NCBI RefSeq assembly: GCF_024199795.1
Contig: NZ_JANADK010000001.1
Coordinates: forward strand, 6,138,001 to 6,202,000
Source: Bradyrhizobium sp. CCGB01
GTDB lineage: Bacteria > Pseudomonadota > Alphaproteobacteria > Rhizobiales > Xanthobacteraceae
Length of the DNA: 64,000 nt
Direction of reading: 5' to 3'
Shown in pieces: positions 45,075-53,758 of the stretch (its first letter is position 1; every line of letters starts with the position of its first letter). A model generated the notes under the pieces. It saw only the letters and a program-made list of their open reading frames with translations. It searched no databases and was not told the DNA's origin. Position numbers and translations under genes: made by a program.

Positions 45075-46019
45075 ATGCTGTCGCGTACCGCCGAAAACCT
45101 CTACTGGCTCGCCCGCTATGTCGAACGGGCCGAGTACCTCGCGCGCACCATCGATGCGACACTGCGCGTCACCGCGCTTCCCGCTGCCTATATCGGCAAG
45201 ACCAATGAATGGGACTCGGCGCTTCTCACCGCCGGCGTCGCCACCAGCTTCTATCAGCAATATGAGGAAGCCAACGAGCGCAACGTCGTCGACTACCTCT
45301 CCTTCTCGGCCGACAACCCGTCCTCGATCCGCAACTGCATCGAGGCGGCGAGACTGAACTCGCGCTCGGTGCGCACAGCGCTCACCAGCGAGATGTGGGA
45401 CACCATCAACTCGGCCTGGATCGAATTGCAGGAGGTCTGGAGCAAGGGCACCTCGACCCGCGAGGATTTGGCAAAATTCCTGCGCTTCGTGCAGGAGACC
45501 TCGCTGCGCTTCGACGGCTCGGCCTACCGGACCATGCTGCGCAACGACGCCTACTGGTTCTCGCGGCTCGGCCTGCACCTGGAGCGCGCCGACAACACCG
45601 CGCGCATCCTCGATGTGAAGTATCACGTGCTGCTGCCCGAGGAAGAGCATGTCGGCGGCCCGCTCGACTTCTACCAGTGGAGCTCGATCCTGCGTTCGGT
45701 TTCGGCGCTGACGGCCTATCACTGGGTCTATCGCGAGACGCTGAAACCCTGGCTGGTCGCGGATCTCTTGATCCTCAACGGCACGCTGCCGCGTTCGCTG
45801 GCGAGCTGCTACGACAATCTCACGCGCAACCTCGACCAGATCGGCGTCGCCTATGGCCGCCAGGGCCCCGCCCAGCGCCACGCCCGCGGCATCCGCAACC
45901 GGCTGGAACACAGCAATATGAACGACATCTTCCAGCACGGCGTGCATGAATTCATTCAGGAATTCATCGCGGACAATTCCAGGCTGGGCGAAATCATCAC
46001 GAAGCAGTATTTGATCTGA
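45075..46019 (+). CDS. Alpha-E domain protein
   Basis: 314 residues, all-helical. It starts MLSRTAENLYWLARYVERAEYLARTID, the defining N-terminus of the alpha-E (COG2307) family, and continues with further Glu-rich helix pairs (LHLERADNTARILDVKYH). The family has no known enzyme activity and is fused to or next to COG2308 ATP-grasp proteins, so a scaffold or partner role is inferred. It is separated by 4 nt from the ATP-grasp gene. Confidence 0.9.
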   Translation: MLSRTAENLYWLARYVERAEYLARTIDATLRVTALPAAYIGKTNEWDSALLTAGVATSFYQQYEEANERNVVDYLSFSADNPSSIRNCIEAARLNSRSVRTALTSEMWDTINSAWIELQEVWSKGTSTREDLAKFLRFVQETSLRFDGSAYRTMLRNDAYWFSRLGLHLERADNTARILDVKYHVLLPEEEHVGGPLDFYQWSSILRSVSALTAYHWVYRETLKPWLVADLLILNGTLPRSLASCYDNLTRNLDQIGVAYGRQGPAQRHARGIRNRLEHSNMNDIFQHGVHEFIQEFIADNSRLGEIITKQYLI

Positions 46020-46026
46020 TACTGCG

Positions 46027-46064
46027 GTCATTCCCGGGCGCCCGCAGGGCAAGCCCGGAATGAC
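46027..46064. repeat. REP-like hairpin between alpha-E and transglutaminase genes
   Basis: GTCATTCCCGGGC (46027-46039) and GCCCGGAATGAC (46053-46064) form a stem with a 13-nt loop. The arms match the ends of the element at 37502-37579. The in-frame ATG at 46060 lies inside the element. Confidence 0.7.
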
Positions 46065-46086
46065 GACGGAAGAACAACGGTCCACC

Positions 46087-46935
46087 ATGCGCCTGCGAAT
46101 CCAGCACACCACGACCTATCGCTACGAGCCGCCGGCCACCAGCGTGATCCAGATCCTGCGCATGACGCCCGGCAGCCATGACGGGCAATATGTGGCGGAG
46201 TGGCAGATCGACGTCTCGACCGACACCAGGCTCGACACTCATGAGGACGCCTTCGGCAACGTCACCCACGTGCTGTCCTGCGGACCCGTCGGCGACATCA
46301 AGATCACTGCCGAGGGCCTGATCGAGACCCACGACACCGGCGGCGTGCTGCGCGGCGCCGACGAGCGCTTTCCGGCCGGCATGTTCTTGCGCGCCACCGA
46401 CCTTACCGGGGTCAATCCCGCGATGACGGCGGTCGCGCGGCAGTTGCGCAGCGAAGCCGAGAGCGACACGCTCGGCTTCCTGCACACGCTGATGACGCAG
46501 ATCAGCGACCACATGACCTTCGACGAGGATCCAACCAACAGCGGCACGTCGGCGGCCGATGCGTTCACGCTCAAGCGCGGCGTCTGCCAGGACTACGCGC
46601 ACATCTTCATCGCCTGCGCCCGCAGCGGCGGCGTGCCGGCGCGCTTCGTTTCCGGCCATTTCCTGCGCTCGGATGGCACGGTGCACCAGGATGCCGGCCA
46701 TGCCTGGGCGGAAGCTTACGTCGAGGGTCTCGGCTGGGTCGGCTTCGATCCCGCCAACTGCATCTGCACCACCGACGCCCATGTCCGCGTCGCGATCGGG
46801 CTCGACTATCTCGGCGCAGCCCCCGTGCGCGGCACCCGCTATGGCGGCGGTGCGGAGACGCTGACGGTGGCCGTGAAGGTCGAGCAGGCCGGCCGCGGCG
46901 GGCAATCACAATCGCAGTCCCAGCGGCAGAGCTAG
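46087..46935 (+). CDS. Transglutaminase-like peptidase
   Basis: 282 residues. After a beta-rich N-terminal domain (MRLRIQHTTTYRYEPPATSV), the transglutaminase core carries the Cys-His-Asp triad: GVCQDYAHIFIA, DAGHAWAEAYVEGLGWV and FDPANC. ATG 46087 is preferred over ATG 46060, which lies in a repeat. It is a typical third member of the ATP-grasp/alpha-E cluster. Family members cleave or transfer on peptide amides, so it may trim or attach the product of the ATP-grasp enzyme. Confidence 0.88.
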   Translation: MRLRIQHTTTYRYEPPATSVIQILRMTPGSHDGQYVAEWQIDVSTDTRLDTHEDAFGNVTHVLSCGPVGDIKITAEGLIETHDTGGVLRGADERFPAGMFLRATDLTGVNPAMTAVARQLRSEAESDTLGFLHTLMTQISDHMTFDEDPTNSGTSAADAFTLKRGVCQDYAHIFIACARSGGVPARFVSGHFLRSDGTVHQDAGHAWAEAYVEGLGWVGFDPANCICTTDAHVRVAIGLDYLGAAPVRGTRYGGGAETLTVAVKVEQAGRGGQSQSQSQRQS

Positions 46936-47003
46936 GCACGCGGAAGCGCTACAGCCGTAACCGACAACCGCAGCGCTGAAACCACCCCGTAGCGCCCTCT
47001 GTC

Positions 47004-47040
47004 CAACCTTTGTTGCTATCCGTCCCTGCAACAGAGGTTG
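47004..47040 (+). promoter_or_regulatory. Inverted repeat covering the ribosome binding site of the next gene
   Basis: CAACCTTTGTTGC (47004-47016) and GCAACAGAGGTTG (47028-47040) form a stem of 13 positions with one mismatch and an 11-nt loop. The right arm contains GAGG, the ribosome binding site for ATG 47047. It could be a translational control hairpin or a repressor operator. Confidence 0.5.
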
Positions 47041-47046
47041 AGACAG

Positions 47047-48246
47047 ATGCGGCTTCAAGAAAGAATCAGCCATCATTCCGTGCCACTGCGTGATCCCCAA
47101 GAGGACATCCTTGCGGGCATCCGAGAACTGGCCCCCGAGATCAAGGTACGCGCCGCCGAGATCGAGACTGCGCGCCGGATTCCGCCTGACATCGTGGAAC
47201 GGCTGAGATATCTCGGGCTCTTTCGCATGTTCGTGCCGCGAAGCCAGGGTGGGCTGGAGCTCGATTTTCCGGCTGGCCTCGAGGTCATCAAGGCGGTGAC
47301 CCGTCTTGACGGCTCAATGGGCTGGATCTCGATCGTCGCCGGAATCGGCAGCCTCATCGTCGCCGCGGCCCGCCCTGAATTGTACCAGCGCATCTATCAG
47401 AACGGACCGGATGTGGCGGTCTGCGGCTCATCTCAGCCGAATGGCACGGCAGAGCGCGTGGCGGACGGCTATCGCGTCAAGGGCCGCTGGCCGTTCGCGA
47501 GCGGTTGCACGCATGCCGACTGGATCGGCGGCTTCTGCATCGTCACCGAAAACGGCAAACCGGTCCCCGGCCCGCAGGGCAAGCCTCAGATTCGCGCCGT
47601 CGCGCTGCCGGCGCGCGACTGGGAGATCGAGGACACCTGGTACGCGGCGGGCCTCGAGGGCACCGGCAGCCATCACATCACGCTGCGGGAAAGGATCGTT
47701 CCCGAGGAACATTTGTTCGATATCGATGCCGCCCCGCGCCTGTCGGGCCCGCTCTATCAGGCGCTGCGGCAATGGCTGCCGATCGTGCATGGCGCATTCT
47801 CGGTGAGCATGGCCGAGGGCACCGTCGATGACCTGCTCGCGCTGGCCCATACCGGGAAGCAGCAATTGTATGCGGCCACCCCGATGCGCGAGTCCGAGAC
47901 CTTCCAGTACGAGCTCGGCCGGATTTCCGCCGGCCTCAGGGCCGCGCAGGCCTTCCACGAGGTTCAGGTCGCCAGCCATTGGCGCCGCGCGCTGGCGGGA
48001 ACGCTGAAGGACGATGACGTCATGATCGAGGGCGCCCGGTCCGCGGTCTGGCTCGCCACCACCTGCGTCGGCATTGCGGACGCCTGCTTTGCGCTGGCCG
48101 GAAGCGGCGCGGTCTACGACGACTCGCCGCTGCAGCGGCGCCTGCGCGATCTTCACATCGGCGCGCAGCATGCTCACGCGCAGCAACGGCAATATGTTGA
48201 CATCGGCAAGCTCGCCTTGCGCCGGTCGGCCGGGCATGCCGGTTGA
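47047..48246 (+). CDS. Acyl-CoA dehydrogenase-fold flavin monooxygenase (HsaA-like)
   Basis: 399 residues of the acyl-CoA dehydrogenase fold. RRIPPDIVERLRYLGLFRMFVP and VTRLDGSMGWISIVAGIGSL near the N-terminus and GRWPFASGCTHADWIGGF in the middle are typical of the two-component FMNH2-dependent monooxygenases (HsaA/HpaB-like), not of CoA oxidation: the catalytic Glu of dehydrogenases is not evident. Such enzymes need a separate flavin reductase. An ATG at 47047 follows a hairpin that buries its GAGG. It sits inside the Anbu cluster, an unusual position. Confidence 0.8.
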   Translation: MRLQERISHHSVPLRDPQEDILAGIRELAPEIKVRAAEIETARRIPPDIVERLRYLGLFRMFVPRSQGGLELDFPAGLEVIKAVTRLDGSMGWISIVAGIGSLIVAAARPELYQRIYQNGPDVAVCGSSQPNGTAERVADGYRVKGRWPFASGCTHADWIGGFCIVTENGKPVPGPQGKPQIRAVALPARDWEIEDTWYAAGLEGTGSHHITLRERIVPEEHLFDIDAAPRLSGPLYQALRQWLPIVHGAFSVSMAEGTVDDLLALAHTGKQQLYAATPMRESETFQYELGRISAGLRAAQAFHEVQVASHWRRALAGTLKDDDVMIEGARSAVWLATTCVGIADACFALAGSGAVYDDSPLQRRLRDLHIGAQHAHAQQRQYVDIGKLALRRSAGHAG

Positions 48247-48299
48247 CCACGCGAGCCGTGCTACACTCGCGGGATCAGATTTGATCCCGCGAGGCCCCC

Positions 48300-48707
48300 A
48301 TGGCGACCGTAAAGCTGCTGTCCGACGATGAGCTCTCCCCTGAAGCGCGCGCCGTTTTCGACGACATCCGCAAGGTGCGGAAGTCGGACTTCGTCAACAA
48401 TTTCTGGCGCGCGCTGGCGCATGATCCGAAGACGCTGCGGCGGACCTGGGAAAGCATCAAGGAGGTGATGGCTCCCGGCGCGCTCGATCCCAAGGTCAAG
48501 GAAATGCTCTATGTCGCGGTTTCGATCGCGCATGGCTGCAGCTACTGCATCCATTCCCACACCGCCGGCGCACGGGCCAAGGGCATGACCGAGGCCGAAT
48601 ATGGCGAGTTGCTCGCCATCGTCGGCATGGCCGCGGAGACGAACCGGCTGGTCACGGCGCTCGGCGTTCCCGTCGACGAGGCGTTTCTGGTCGATGCGGC
48701 TGACTGA
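48300..48707 (+). CDS. Carboxymuconolactone decarboxylase/AhpD-like protein
   Basis: 135 residues. KEMLYVAVSIAHGCSYCIHSHTAGAR carries the redox-active CxxC and the conserved His of AhpD-like peroxidase partners; the N-terminal SDDELSPEARAVFDDIRKV is typical. It is a small helical oligomer that may reduce peroxides or act as a thiol partner. It begins 53 nt after the monooxygenase gene, and precedes the Anbu gene by 83 nt, so it is likely to be part of the same transcript. Confidence 0.85.
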   Translation: MATVKLLSDDELSPEARAVFDDIRKVRKSDFVNNFWRALAHDPKTLRRTWESIKEVMAPGALDPKVKEMLYVAVSIAHGCSYCIHSHTAGARAKGMTEAEYGELLAIVGMAAETNRLVTALGVPVDEAFLVDAAD

Positions 48708-48790
48708 GGTCCCGCCCCCGGGGAATCGGGGGTTGGAGCGGCCCCCGAAATTGGCTAGTAATTCCGCGCAAACGCGTTCGGGGACTGGAA

Positions 48791-49549
48791 ATGACCTATT
48801 GTTGCGGAATTCTGGTTCGGGACGGGCTCGTCATGATCGCCGACACCCGCACCAATGCCGGCCTCGACAATGTCTCGACCTTCCGCAAGCTCCATATCTT
48901 CTCCAAGCCCGGCGACCGCATCATGGCGATCGCCAGCGCCGGCAACCTCGCCATCAGCCAGTCGGTGCTGTCGACGCTGACCGAAGGCCTGGAAGACCCC
49001 AACACGGGCGAGCTCGAGACGCTGATGAACGCGCCGACCATGTTCCAGGCCGCCCAGCGCATCGGCCGGGCGATCCGCGCGGTGCACGCCACCGAAGGTC
49101 CGGCGCTGCGATCCGAAGACGTCTCCTTCGACGTCTCGTTCCTGTTCGGCGGCCAGATCAAGGGCGCCCGGATGCGCCTGTTCATGGTCTACACCGCAGG
49201 CAATTTCATCGAGTGCACCACCGACACCCCTTACCTGCAGATCGGCGAGCACAAATACGGCAAGCCGGTGCTCGACCGTGCCATGCATTACGACGTCGAG
49301 CTCTACGAGGCGCTGAAGACCGGCCTGATCTCGATGGACTCGACCATGCGCTCCAATCTCGGCGTCGGCCTGCCGATCGACGTGCTGGTGGTGCGCGCCG
49401 ACGCCTGCGATGCCGATCTCAACCACCGCATCGAGGCGGGCGAGCCCTATTTCCACGACCTGCGCTCGCGCTGGTCGGCAGCACTGCGCGCGGCGCACCA
49501 GAACATTCCGCGGCCGCCCTACAAGAACGAAAAAGAACCCAAAACCTGA
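48791..49549 (+). CDS. Anbu-type proteasome-like Ntn peptidase
   Basis: 252 residues. The N-terminal MTYCCGILVRDGLVMIADTR matches the ancestral beta-subunit (Anbu, COG3484) family: removal of Met would expose Thr2 as the N-terminal nucleophile, with the early D..TN (ADTRTNAG) and the downstream Lys and Ser of the proteasome fold. It should assemble into an open oligomeric ring and cleave peptides in the cytoplasm. Its usual neighbours, ATP-grasp, alpha-E and transglutaminase, are upstream, with two additional genes in between. Confidence 0.88.
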   Translation: MTYCCGILVRDGLVMIADTRTNAGLDNVSTFRKLHIFSKPGDRIMAIASAGNLAISQSVLSTLTEGLEDPNTGELETLMNAPTMFQAAQRIGRAIRAVHATEGPALRSEDVSFDVSFLFGGQIKGARMRLFMVYTAGNFIECTTDTPYLQIGEHKYGKPVLDRAMHYDVELYEALKTGLISMDSTMRSNLGVGLPIDVLVVRADACDADLNHRIEAGEPYFHDLRSRWSAALRAAHQNIPRPPYKNEKEPKT

Positions 49550-49573
49550 CAGCAAGAGAAAAGGCAGGAAACG

Positions 49574-50332
49574 ATGAGTGAAGCAAAAAAGATCGCAGTG
49601 GTGACGGGCGCCGGCACCGGTGTCGGGCGCGCGGCATCGCTGGCGCTGATGAACACCGGCTTCACCGTGGTGCTGGTCGGGCGCCGCCTCGACATGCTCG
49701 AGGAGACCGCCAAGCTCGGCCCCGCCGGCAAGAGCCTGTGCGTCACCGCCGACATGACCAAGCCGGATTCGATTGCCGCGCTGTTCGACAAGGTGAAGGC
49801 GACCTATGGCCGCCTCGACGTGCTCTTCAACAATGCCGGCATGGGCGCGCCGGCCGTCAACTTCGAGGACCTCAGCCTCGAGCAGTGGCAGGCGGTGGTG
49901 AACACCAACCTCACCGGCCCCTTCCTGTGCACCCAGCACGCCTTCCGCATCATGAAGGACCAGAGCCCGCGCGGCGGCCGCATCATCAACAATGGCTCGA
50001 TCTCGGCGCATGCGCCGCGGCCGTTCTCGGCGGCCTACACCTCGACCAAGCACGCCATCACGGGCCTCACCAAGGCCTCTAACCTCGACGGCCGCATGTA
50101 CGACATCGCGGTCGGCCAGGTCGACATCGGCAATGCCGCGACCCCGATGACCGACCGCATGGTCAACGGCCCCGGCGTGCTGCAGCCCGATGGCACCACC
50201 AAGCACGAGCCGCGCATGGATGCGAAAGCGGTCGGCGATGCCGTCGCCTACATGGCCGGCCTGCCGCTCGATGCCAACGTGCTGACCATGACGGTCATGG
50301 CGACCAAGATGCCGTTCGTCGGCCGGGGCTGA
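49574..50332 (+). CDS. SDR-family oxidoreductase
   Basis: 252 residues. [17 protein letters not shown] binds NAD(P), NNAGMGAP follows, and [18 protein letters not shown] holds the Ser and the YxxxK of the active site. The C-terminal segment ([14 protein letters not shown]) is typical of classical SDRs. AGG-rich leader supports the ATG. It begins 24 nt after the Anbu stop and is probably co-transcribed, though not a standard partner of that cluster. Substrate unknown. Confidence 0.85.
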   Translation: MSEAKKIAVVTGAGTGVGRAASLALMNTGFTVVLVGRRLDMLEETAKLGPAGKSLCVTADMTKPDSIAALFDKVKATYGRLDVLFNNAGMGAPAVNFEDLSLEQWQAVVNTNLTGPFLCTQHAFRIMKDQSPRGGRIINNGSISAHAPRPFSAAYTSTKHAITGLTKASNLDGRMYDIAVGQVDIGNAATPMTDRMVNGPGVLQPDGTTKHEPRMDAKAVGDAVAYMAGLPLDANVLTMTVMATKMPFVGRG

Positions 50333-50354
50333 ACAAAAAACGCGGCGCGTGACA

Positions 50355-50380
50355 GCCTCTCCCCGCAAGCGGGGAGAGGC
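50355..50380. terminator. Hairpin between convergent genes
   Basis: GCCTCTCCCCGC and GCGGGGAGAGGC form a 12-bp perfect stem with loop AA (effectively 4 nt after fraying). It lies between the SDR stop (50332) and the MFS stop (50394), and could end both transcripts, though no long T-run flanks it. Similar CTCTCCCCGC..GCGGGGAGAG palindromes are frequent in rhizobia. Confidence 0.55.
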
Positions 50381-50393
50381 AAAGAAGAGCTCC

Positions 50394-51632
50394 TTACTCC
50401 AGGCTCTCCACCTGCCGCAGGCTCGGAAACAGCTTCATCCACAGCAGCGCCACCGCGACGGTGCAGACGCCGCCGAGGACTGCGGCAGGCATGGCACCGA
50501 GCAGCGCGGCCGCGACGCCGCTCTCGAACTGGCCGAGCTGGTTCGAGGCGTTGATGAAGAGGAAATTCACTGCGCCGACCCGGCCGCGCATCTCGTCGGG
50601 CGTGGCGAGCTGCACCAGCGAGAAGCGGATCACGACACTGATCGTATCGGCCGCGCCGAGCACGGCAAGCGCGAGCACCGACAGCCACATCCAGGACGAC
50701 AGCGCGAACACGACCGTGGCAACGCCGAACACGATCACGGCCTGGAACATGCGCAGGCCCACATGCCGCGAGATGGCGTGACGCGCCAGCACCATGGTCA
50801 TCAACAACGCACCGACCGCGGGCGCGGCGCGCAGCACGCCGAGCCCGACCGGGCCGGTCTGGAGGATGTCGCGGGCATAGATCGGCAGCAGCGCGGTGAC
50901 GCCGCCGAACAGCACCGCGAACAGATCGAGCGAGATGGTGCCGAGGATCGCCGGGTTGCGGCGGATGAAGCGGACGCCGGCAAAGATGTTGTCCGAGCCC
51001 GTCCCCTCCTTGGCGACCGCCTGCGGGCGCGGCCGGATGAAGCCGGTCAGGATCATCCCGAAAATCCAGAACAGCACCATCACGGCATAGGCCAGATGCG
51101 GCGCGATCGCGTACGCGAAGCCGCCGAGCGCCGGGCCGGTGATGGTCGCGACCTGCCCCGCGCCGCTCGCGACGGCCGTGGCGCGCTGGAGCGATCCCTG
51201 CGGCGCGATCAGCGGCAGCAGCGCCGCCGTGGTCGGGCTCTCGAACGCGCCGGCGATGCCGAGCACGAAGGTTGCGATGAAGATCTGCACCTCGCTGACC
51301 GCGCCGAGATAGGTGATGATTGCGAGATAGAGCGCGGTCGCGGCTTCTACGAGCTGGCAGAGCTGGACCACGCGCTTGCGCTCAAAGCGGTCGGCGGCGT
51401 GGCCGGCGACGAACACGAGCAGCGCGGTGGGCAGGAATTGCACGAGGCCGACCATGCCGAGGTCGAAGGCCGAGCCGGTGAGATCATAGATCTGCCAGCC
51501 GATCGCGACCGCCGCGATCTGGCTGGAGAAGCGCGACAGGCTGCGCGAGAGCAGGAAGAACAGGAAGGCGCGGTGGGCGAGGAGCGCACGGGCACTGACC
51601 GGCGGACTGGTTGATGTTGGCTGCTCTGGCAT
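50394..51632 (-). CDS. MFS transporter (ENTS/DHA3-like)
   Basis: 412 residues with 12 hydrophobic segments; LSRFSSQIAAVAIGWQIYDLTGSAFDLGMVGL at the start, GHAADRFERKRVV (motif A between helices 2 and 3) and AATALYLAIITYLGAVSEVQI follow the EntS/DHA3 pattern, whose members export siderophores or drugs. ATG 51632 (MPEQPTS) has GAGG close upstream; a GTG at 51647 would add five residues. Substrate unknown. Confidence 0.8.
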   Translation of the reverse strand: MPEQPTSTSPPVSARALLAHRAFLFFLLSRSLSRFSSQIAAVAIGWQIYDLTGSAFDLGMVGLVQFLPTALLVFVAGHAADRFERKRVVQLCQLVEAATALYLAIITYLGAVSEVQIFIATFVLGIAGAFESPTTAALLPLIAPQGSLQRATAVASGAGQVATITGPALGGFAYAIAPHLAYAVMVLFWIFGMILTGFIRPRPQAVAKEGTGSDNIFAGVRFIRRNPAILGTISLDLFAVLFGGVTALLPIYARDILQTGPVGLGVLRAAPAVGALLMTMVLARHAISRHVGLRMFQAVIVFGVATVVFALSSWMWLSVLALAVLGAADTISVVIRFSLVQLATPDEMRGRVGAVNFLFINASNQLGQFESGVAAALLGAMPAAVLGGVCTVAVALLWMKLFPSLRQVESLE

Positions 51633-51791
51633 CGCCTCTTGGGTCACCCCGGACCGTCCGCCCCCTGATATCGACGTGCCCTCGCGTGACTGAGGCGGAC
51701 CTGCTTGTCAACAGCGGGACCTTTCCCGCATGTCCCGGCATTGCCTTTGCAACGCGGGCGCGGCCATAATCATTGGGGCTTTGGGGACATC

Positions 51792-53042
51792 ATGCTGCGC
51801 TTGCAATCGGCACTCGGCATTTTCGCATTGCTGTTGATAGCCTTCGCGCTGGCGGAGAATCGGCGCGCCGTCTCGCTGCGGCAGGCGGCGATCGGCCTCG
51901 TCGCGACCTTCGTCACCGCGGCCGTCCTCCTGAAAGTGCCCGTCGTCGCACGAGCTTTTGGGGCGATCAACGACGCGGTCGGCGCGATCTCCGCGGCCTC
52001 GCGCGCCGGCTCCTCCTTCGTGTTCGGCTATATCGGGGGCGGTCCCCTGCCCTTCGACGCGAAGGTGCCTGGCGCCGATTTCATCCTGGCGTTCCAGGCG
52101 CTGCCGATCGTGCTGGTCATGAGCGTGCTGACGACGCTGCTGTTCTATTGGCGCGTGCTGCCGCCGGTCGTGCGCGGCATGGCGTGGCTGCTCGAACGGA
52201 CGCTGGGGGTCGGCGGCGCGGTCGGGCTCTCGACCGCCGCCAACATCTTCCTCGGCATGGTCGAGGCGCCGCTGTTCGTGCGGCCGTATCTTAAGCAGAT
52301 GACGCGCAGCGAATTATTCCTGGTGATGACCGGCGGCATGGCCGGCATCGCCGGCACGGTGCTGGTGCTCTATGCGACGCTCCTTGCTCCGCTCATTCCT
52401 GACGCCGCCGCGCATTTCGTCATCGCCTCCGTGCTGGGCGCGCCGGCCGCGATCCTCGTCAGCCTGATCATGGTGCCGGAGACATCCGACAAGCGCACCG
52501 GCGGCGCGCTGGAAGATCCCGAGATGGAGGTCGCCAGCACGATGGATGCGATCGTGAAGGGGACGAGTGCGGGGATCGAACTGCTGATCAACATCGTCGC
52601 TATGCTGCTGGTGCTGGTGGCGCTGGTCTATCTCGTCAACGCCATGCTGGGCCTGCTGCCCGATATCGGCGGCGCCGCGATCTCGTTGCAGCGCCTGCTC
52701 GGCCTCGTGATGGCGCCGGTGTGCTGGCTGATGGGGCTGCCCTGGGACCAGGCCGTGACGGCCGGCAGCCTGATGGGCACCAAGACCGTGCTCAACGAGC
52801 TGATCGCCTATGTCGACTTCTCGAAGCTGTCGTCCGACGCGCTCGATCCGCGCTCGCGCCTGATCATGCTCTACGCGATGTGCGGCTTCGCCAATTTCGC
52901 CAGCCTCGGCATCATGATCGGCGGCCTGGGTGTGATGGCGCCGGGGCGCCGCGAGGAGATCAACGCGCTCGGATTGAAGTCGATCGTGTCGGGGACGCTG
53001 ACGACGTGCCTGATGGGGGCGGTGGTGGGGGTGTTGGCGTAG
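51792..53042 (+). CDS. Concentrative nucleoside transporter, NupC-like
   Basis: 416 residues of the CNT family: N-terminal helices, the gate domain, then AANIFLGMVEAPLFVRPYLKQMTRSE, GMAGIAGTVLVLY and SLMGTKTVLNELIAYVDF, which carry the nucleoside-binding and Na+/H+-binding residues of the family. It imports nucleosides by proton or sodium symport. ATG 51792 has GGGG 7 nt upstream; earlier candidates are out of the family frame. It is followed by a palindromic repeat. Confidence 0.88.
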   Translation: MLRLQSALGIFALLLIAFALAENRRAVSLRQAAIGLVATFVTAAVLLKVPVVARAFGAINDAVGAISAASRAGSSFVFGYIGGGPLPFDAKVPGADFILAFQALPIVLVMSVLTTLLFYWRVLPPVVRGMAWLLERTLGVGGAVGLSTAANIFLGMVEAPLFVRPYLKQMTRSELFLVMTGGMAGIAGTVLVLYATLLAPLIPDAAAHFVIASVLGAPAAILVSLIMVPETSDKRTGGALEDPEMEVASTMDAIVKGTSAGIELLINIVAMLLVLVALVYLVNAMLGLLPDIGGAAISLQRLLGLVMAPVCWLMGLPWDQAVTAGSLMGTKTVLNELIAYVDFSKLSSDALDPRSRLIMLYAMCGFANFASLGIMIGGLGVMAPGRREEINALGLKSIVSGTLTTCLMGAVVGVLA

Positions 53043-53052
53043 CGACGGTCCC

Positions 53053-53137
53053 GTAGCCCGGATGAGCGCAGCGATATTCGGGACCAGCTTCGCCGCGGAG
53101 AGACTTTCCCGGATATCGCTGCGCTCATCCGGGCTAC
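53053..53137. repeat. Long palindrome, GTAGCCCGGATGAGC type
   Basis: GTAGCCCGGATGAGCGCAGC... (53053-53077) and the exact inverted complement ending GCTCATCCGGGCTAC (53113-53137) form a 25-bp perfect stem with a 35-nt centre. It follows the transporter gene on one side and the cupin gene on the other. A partial CGTCATTGCGAG-type repeat begins right after. Confidence 0.8.
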
Positions 53138-53166
53138 GAAGCACCCCGTCATTGCGAGCGGAGCAA

Positions 53167-53706
53167 CTACGCCTTCAGCTCCACCGTCTTGAACTCCGCC
53201 GGCAAAATCACCTCCAGCAGCTCGACGTCATCCGAGTAATCCAAAATCATGTGCTTGATTTTCGGCGGCTGGGTCCAGGCGCTACCTTCCTTCATCAGCG
53301 TTTCGCCCTGGCCATCCATGTAGGTCTTCACCCAGCCCTTGAGCACGTAGACCATCTGGAATTCGACGTCGTGGAAGTGCAGCTTCGACACTTCGGCGGG
53401 ATCGCAGGGGCCTTGCAGGCGGATGACGTGCGCTTGCGCGAGGCCGTGACTGGCTTCGGCAATGCCGAGGTCGCGGTACTTGGCGTAGGCGCGCAGGCCG
53501 TCGGCCTTGAAATCTTCCTCGCGGTGATGGCTGATGGCGATGCGCTGTCTGGGACGTGCGGGCTTTTTCGCGGAGGACTTGGCAGGCGTCGTGTGCGCCT
53601 TCGCCTTGACGGCCTTGCGCGCGGATGATCTCGCGGGAGCCTTGGCTCCGCTCCGCTTCTTCACCGCGGCCTGGGCTGCGCTGCGCGATTTTGCTTTCTT
53701 GGCCAT
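53167..53706 (-). CDS. Cupin-domain protein with histone H1-like basic tail
   Basis: 179 residues in two parts. The first ~75 are Lys/Ala/Ser/Arg-rich (AKKAKSRSAAQAAVKKRSGA and KAHTTPAKSSAKK), resembling histone H1-like or AlgP-like tails that bind DNA or polyanions. The rest is one cupin barrel (KLHFHDVEFQMVYVLKGWVK ... EGSAWTQPP) with metal-type His/Glu. GGGAGG precedes the ATG at 53706. The combination is unusual; the cupin part may sense or bind a small molecule. Function unknown. Confidence 0.75.
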   Translation of the reverse strand: MAKKAKSRSAAQAAVKKRSGAKAPARSSARKAVKAKAHTTPAKSSAKKPARPRQRIAISHHREEDFKADGLRAYAKYRDLGIAEASHGLAQAHVIRLQGPCDPAEVSKLHFHDVEFQMVYVLKGWVKTYMDGQGETLMKEGSAWTQPPKIKHMILDYSDDVELLEVILPAEFKTVELKA

Positions 53707-53758
53707 GGGCCGCCTCCCGTTGTTGTTATGGGCGGAGGCTAGCACAGAATGCGAAATT

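Noticed and set aside
46060..46086. Earlier start for the transglutaminase gene (MTTEEQRST)
   Set aside because: The ATG lies inside the repeat element; the family N-terminus begins at MRLRIQHTT.
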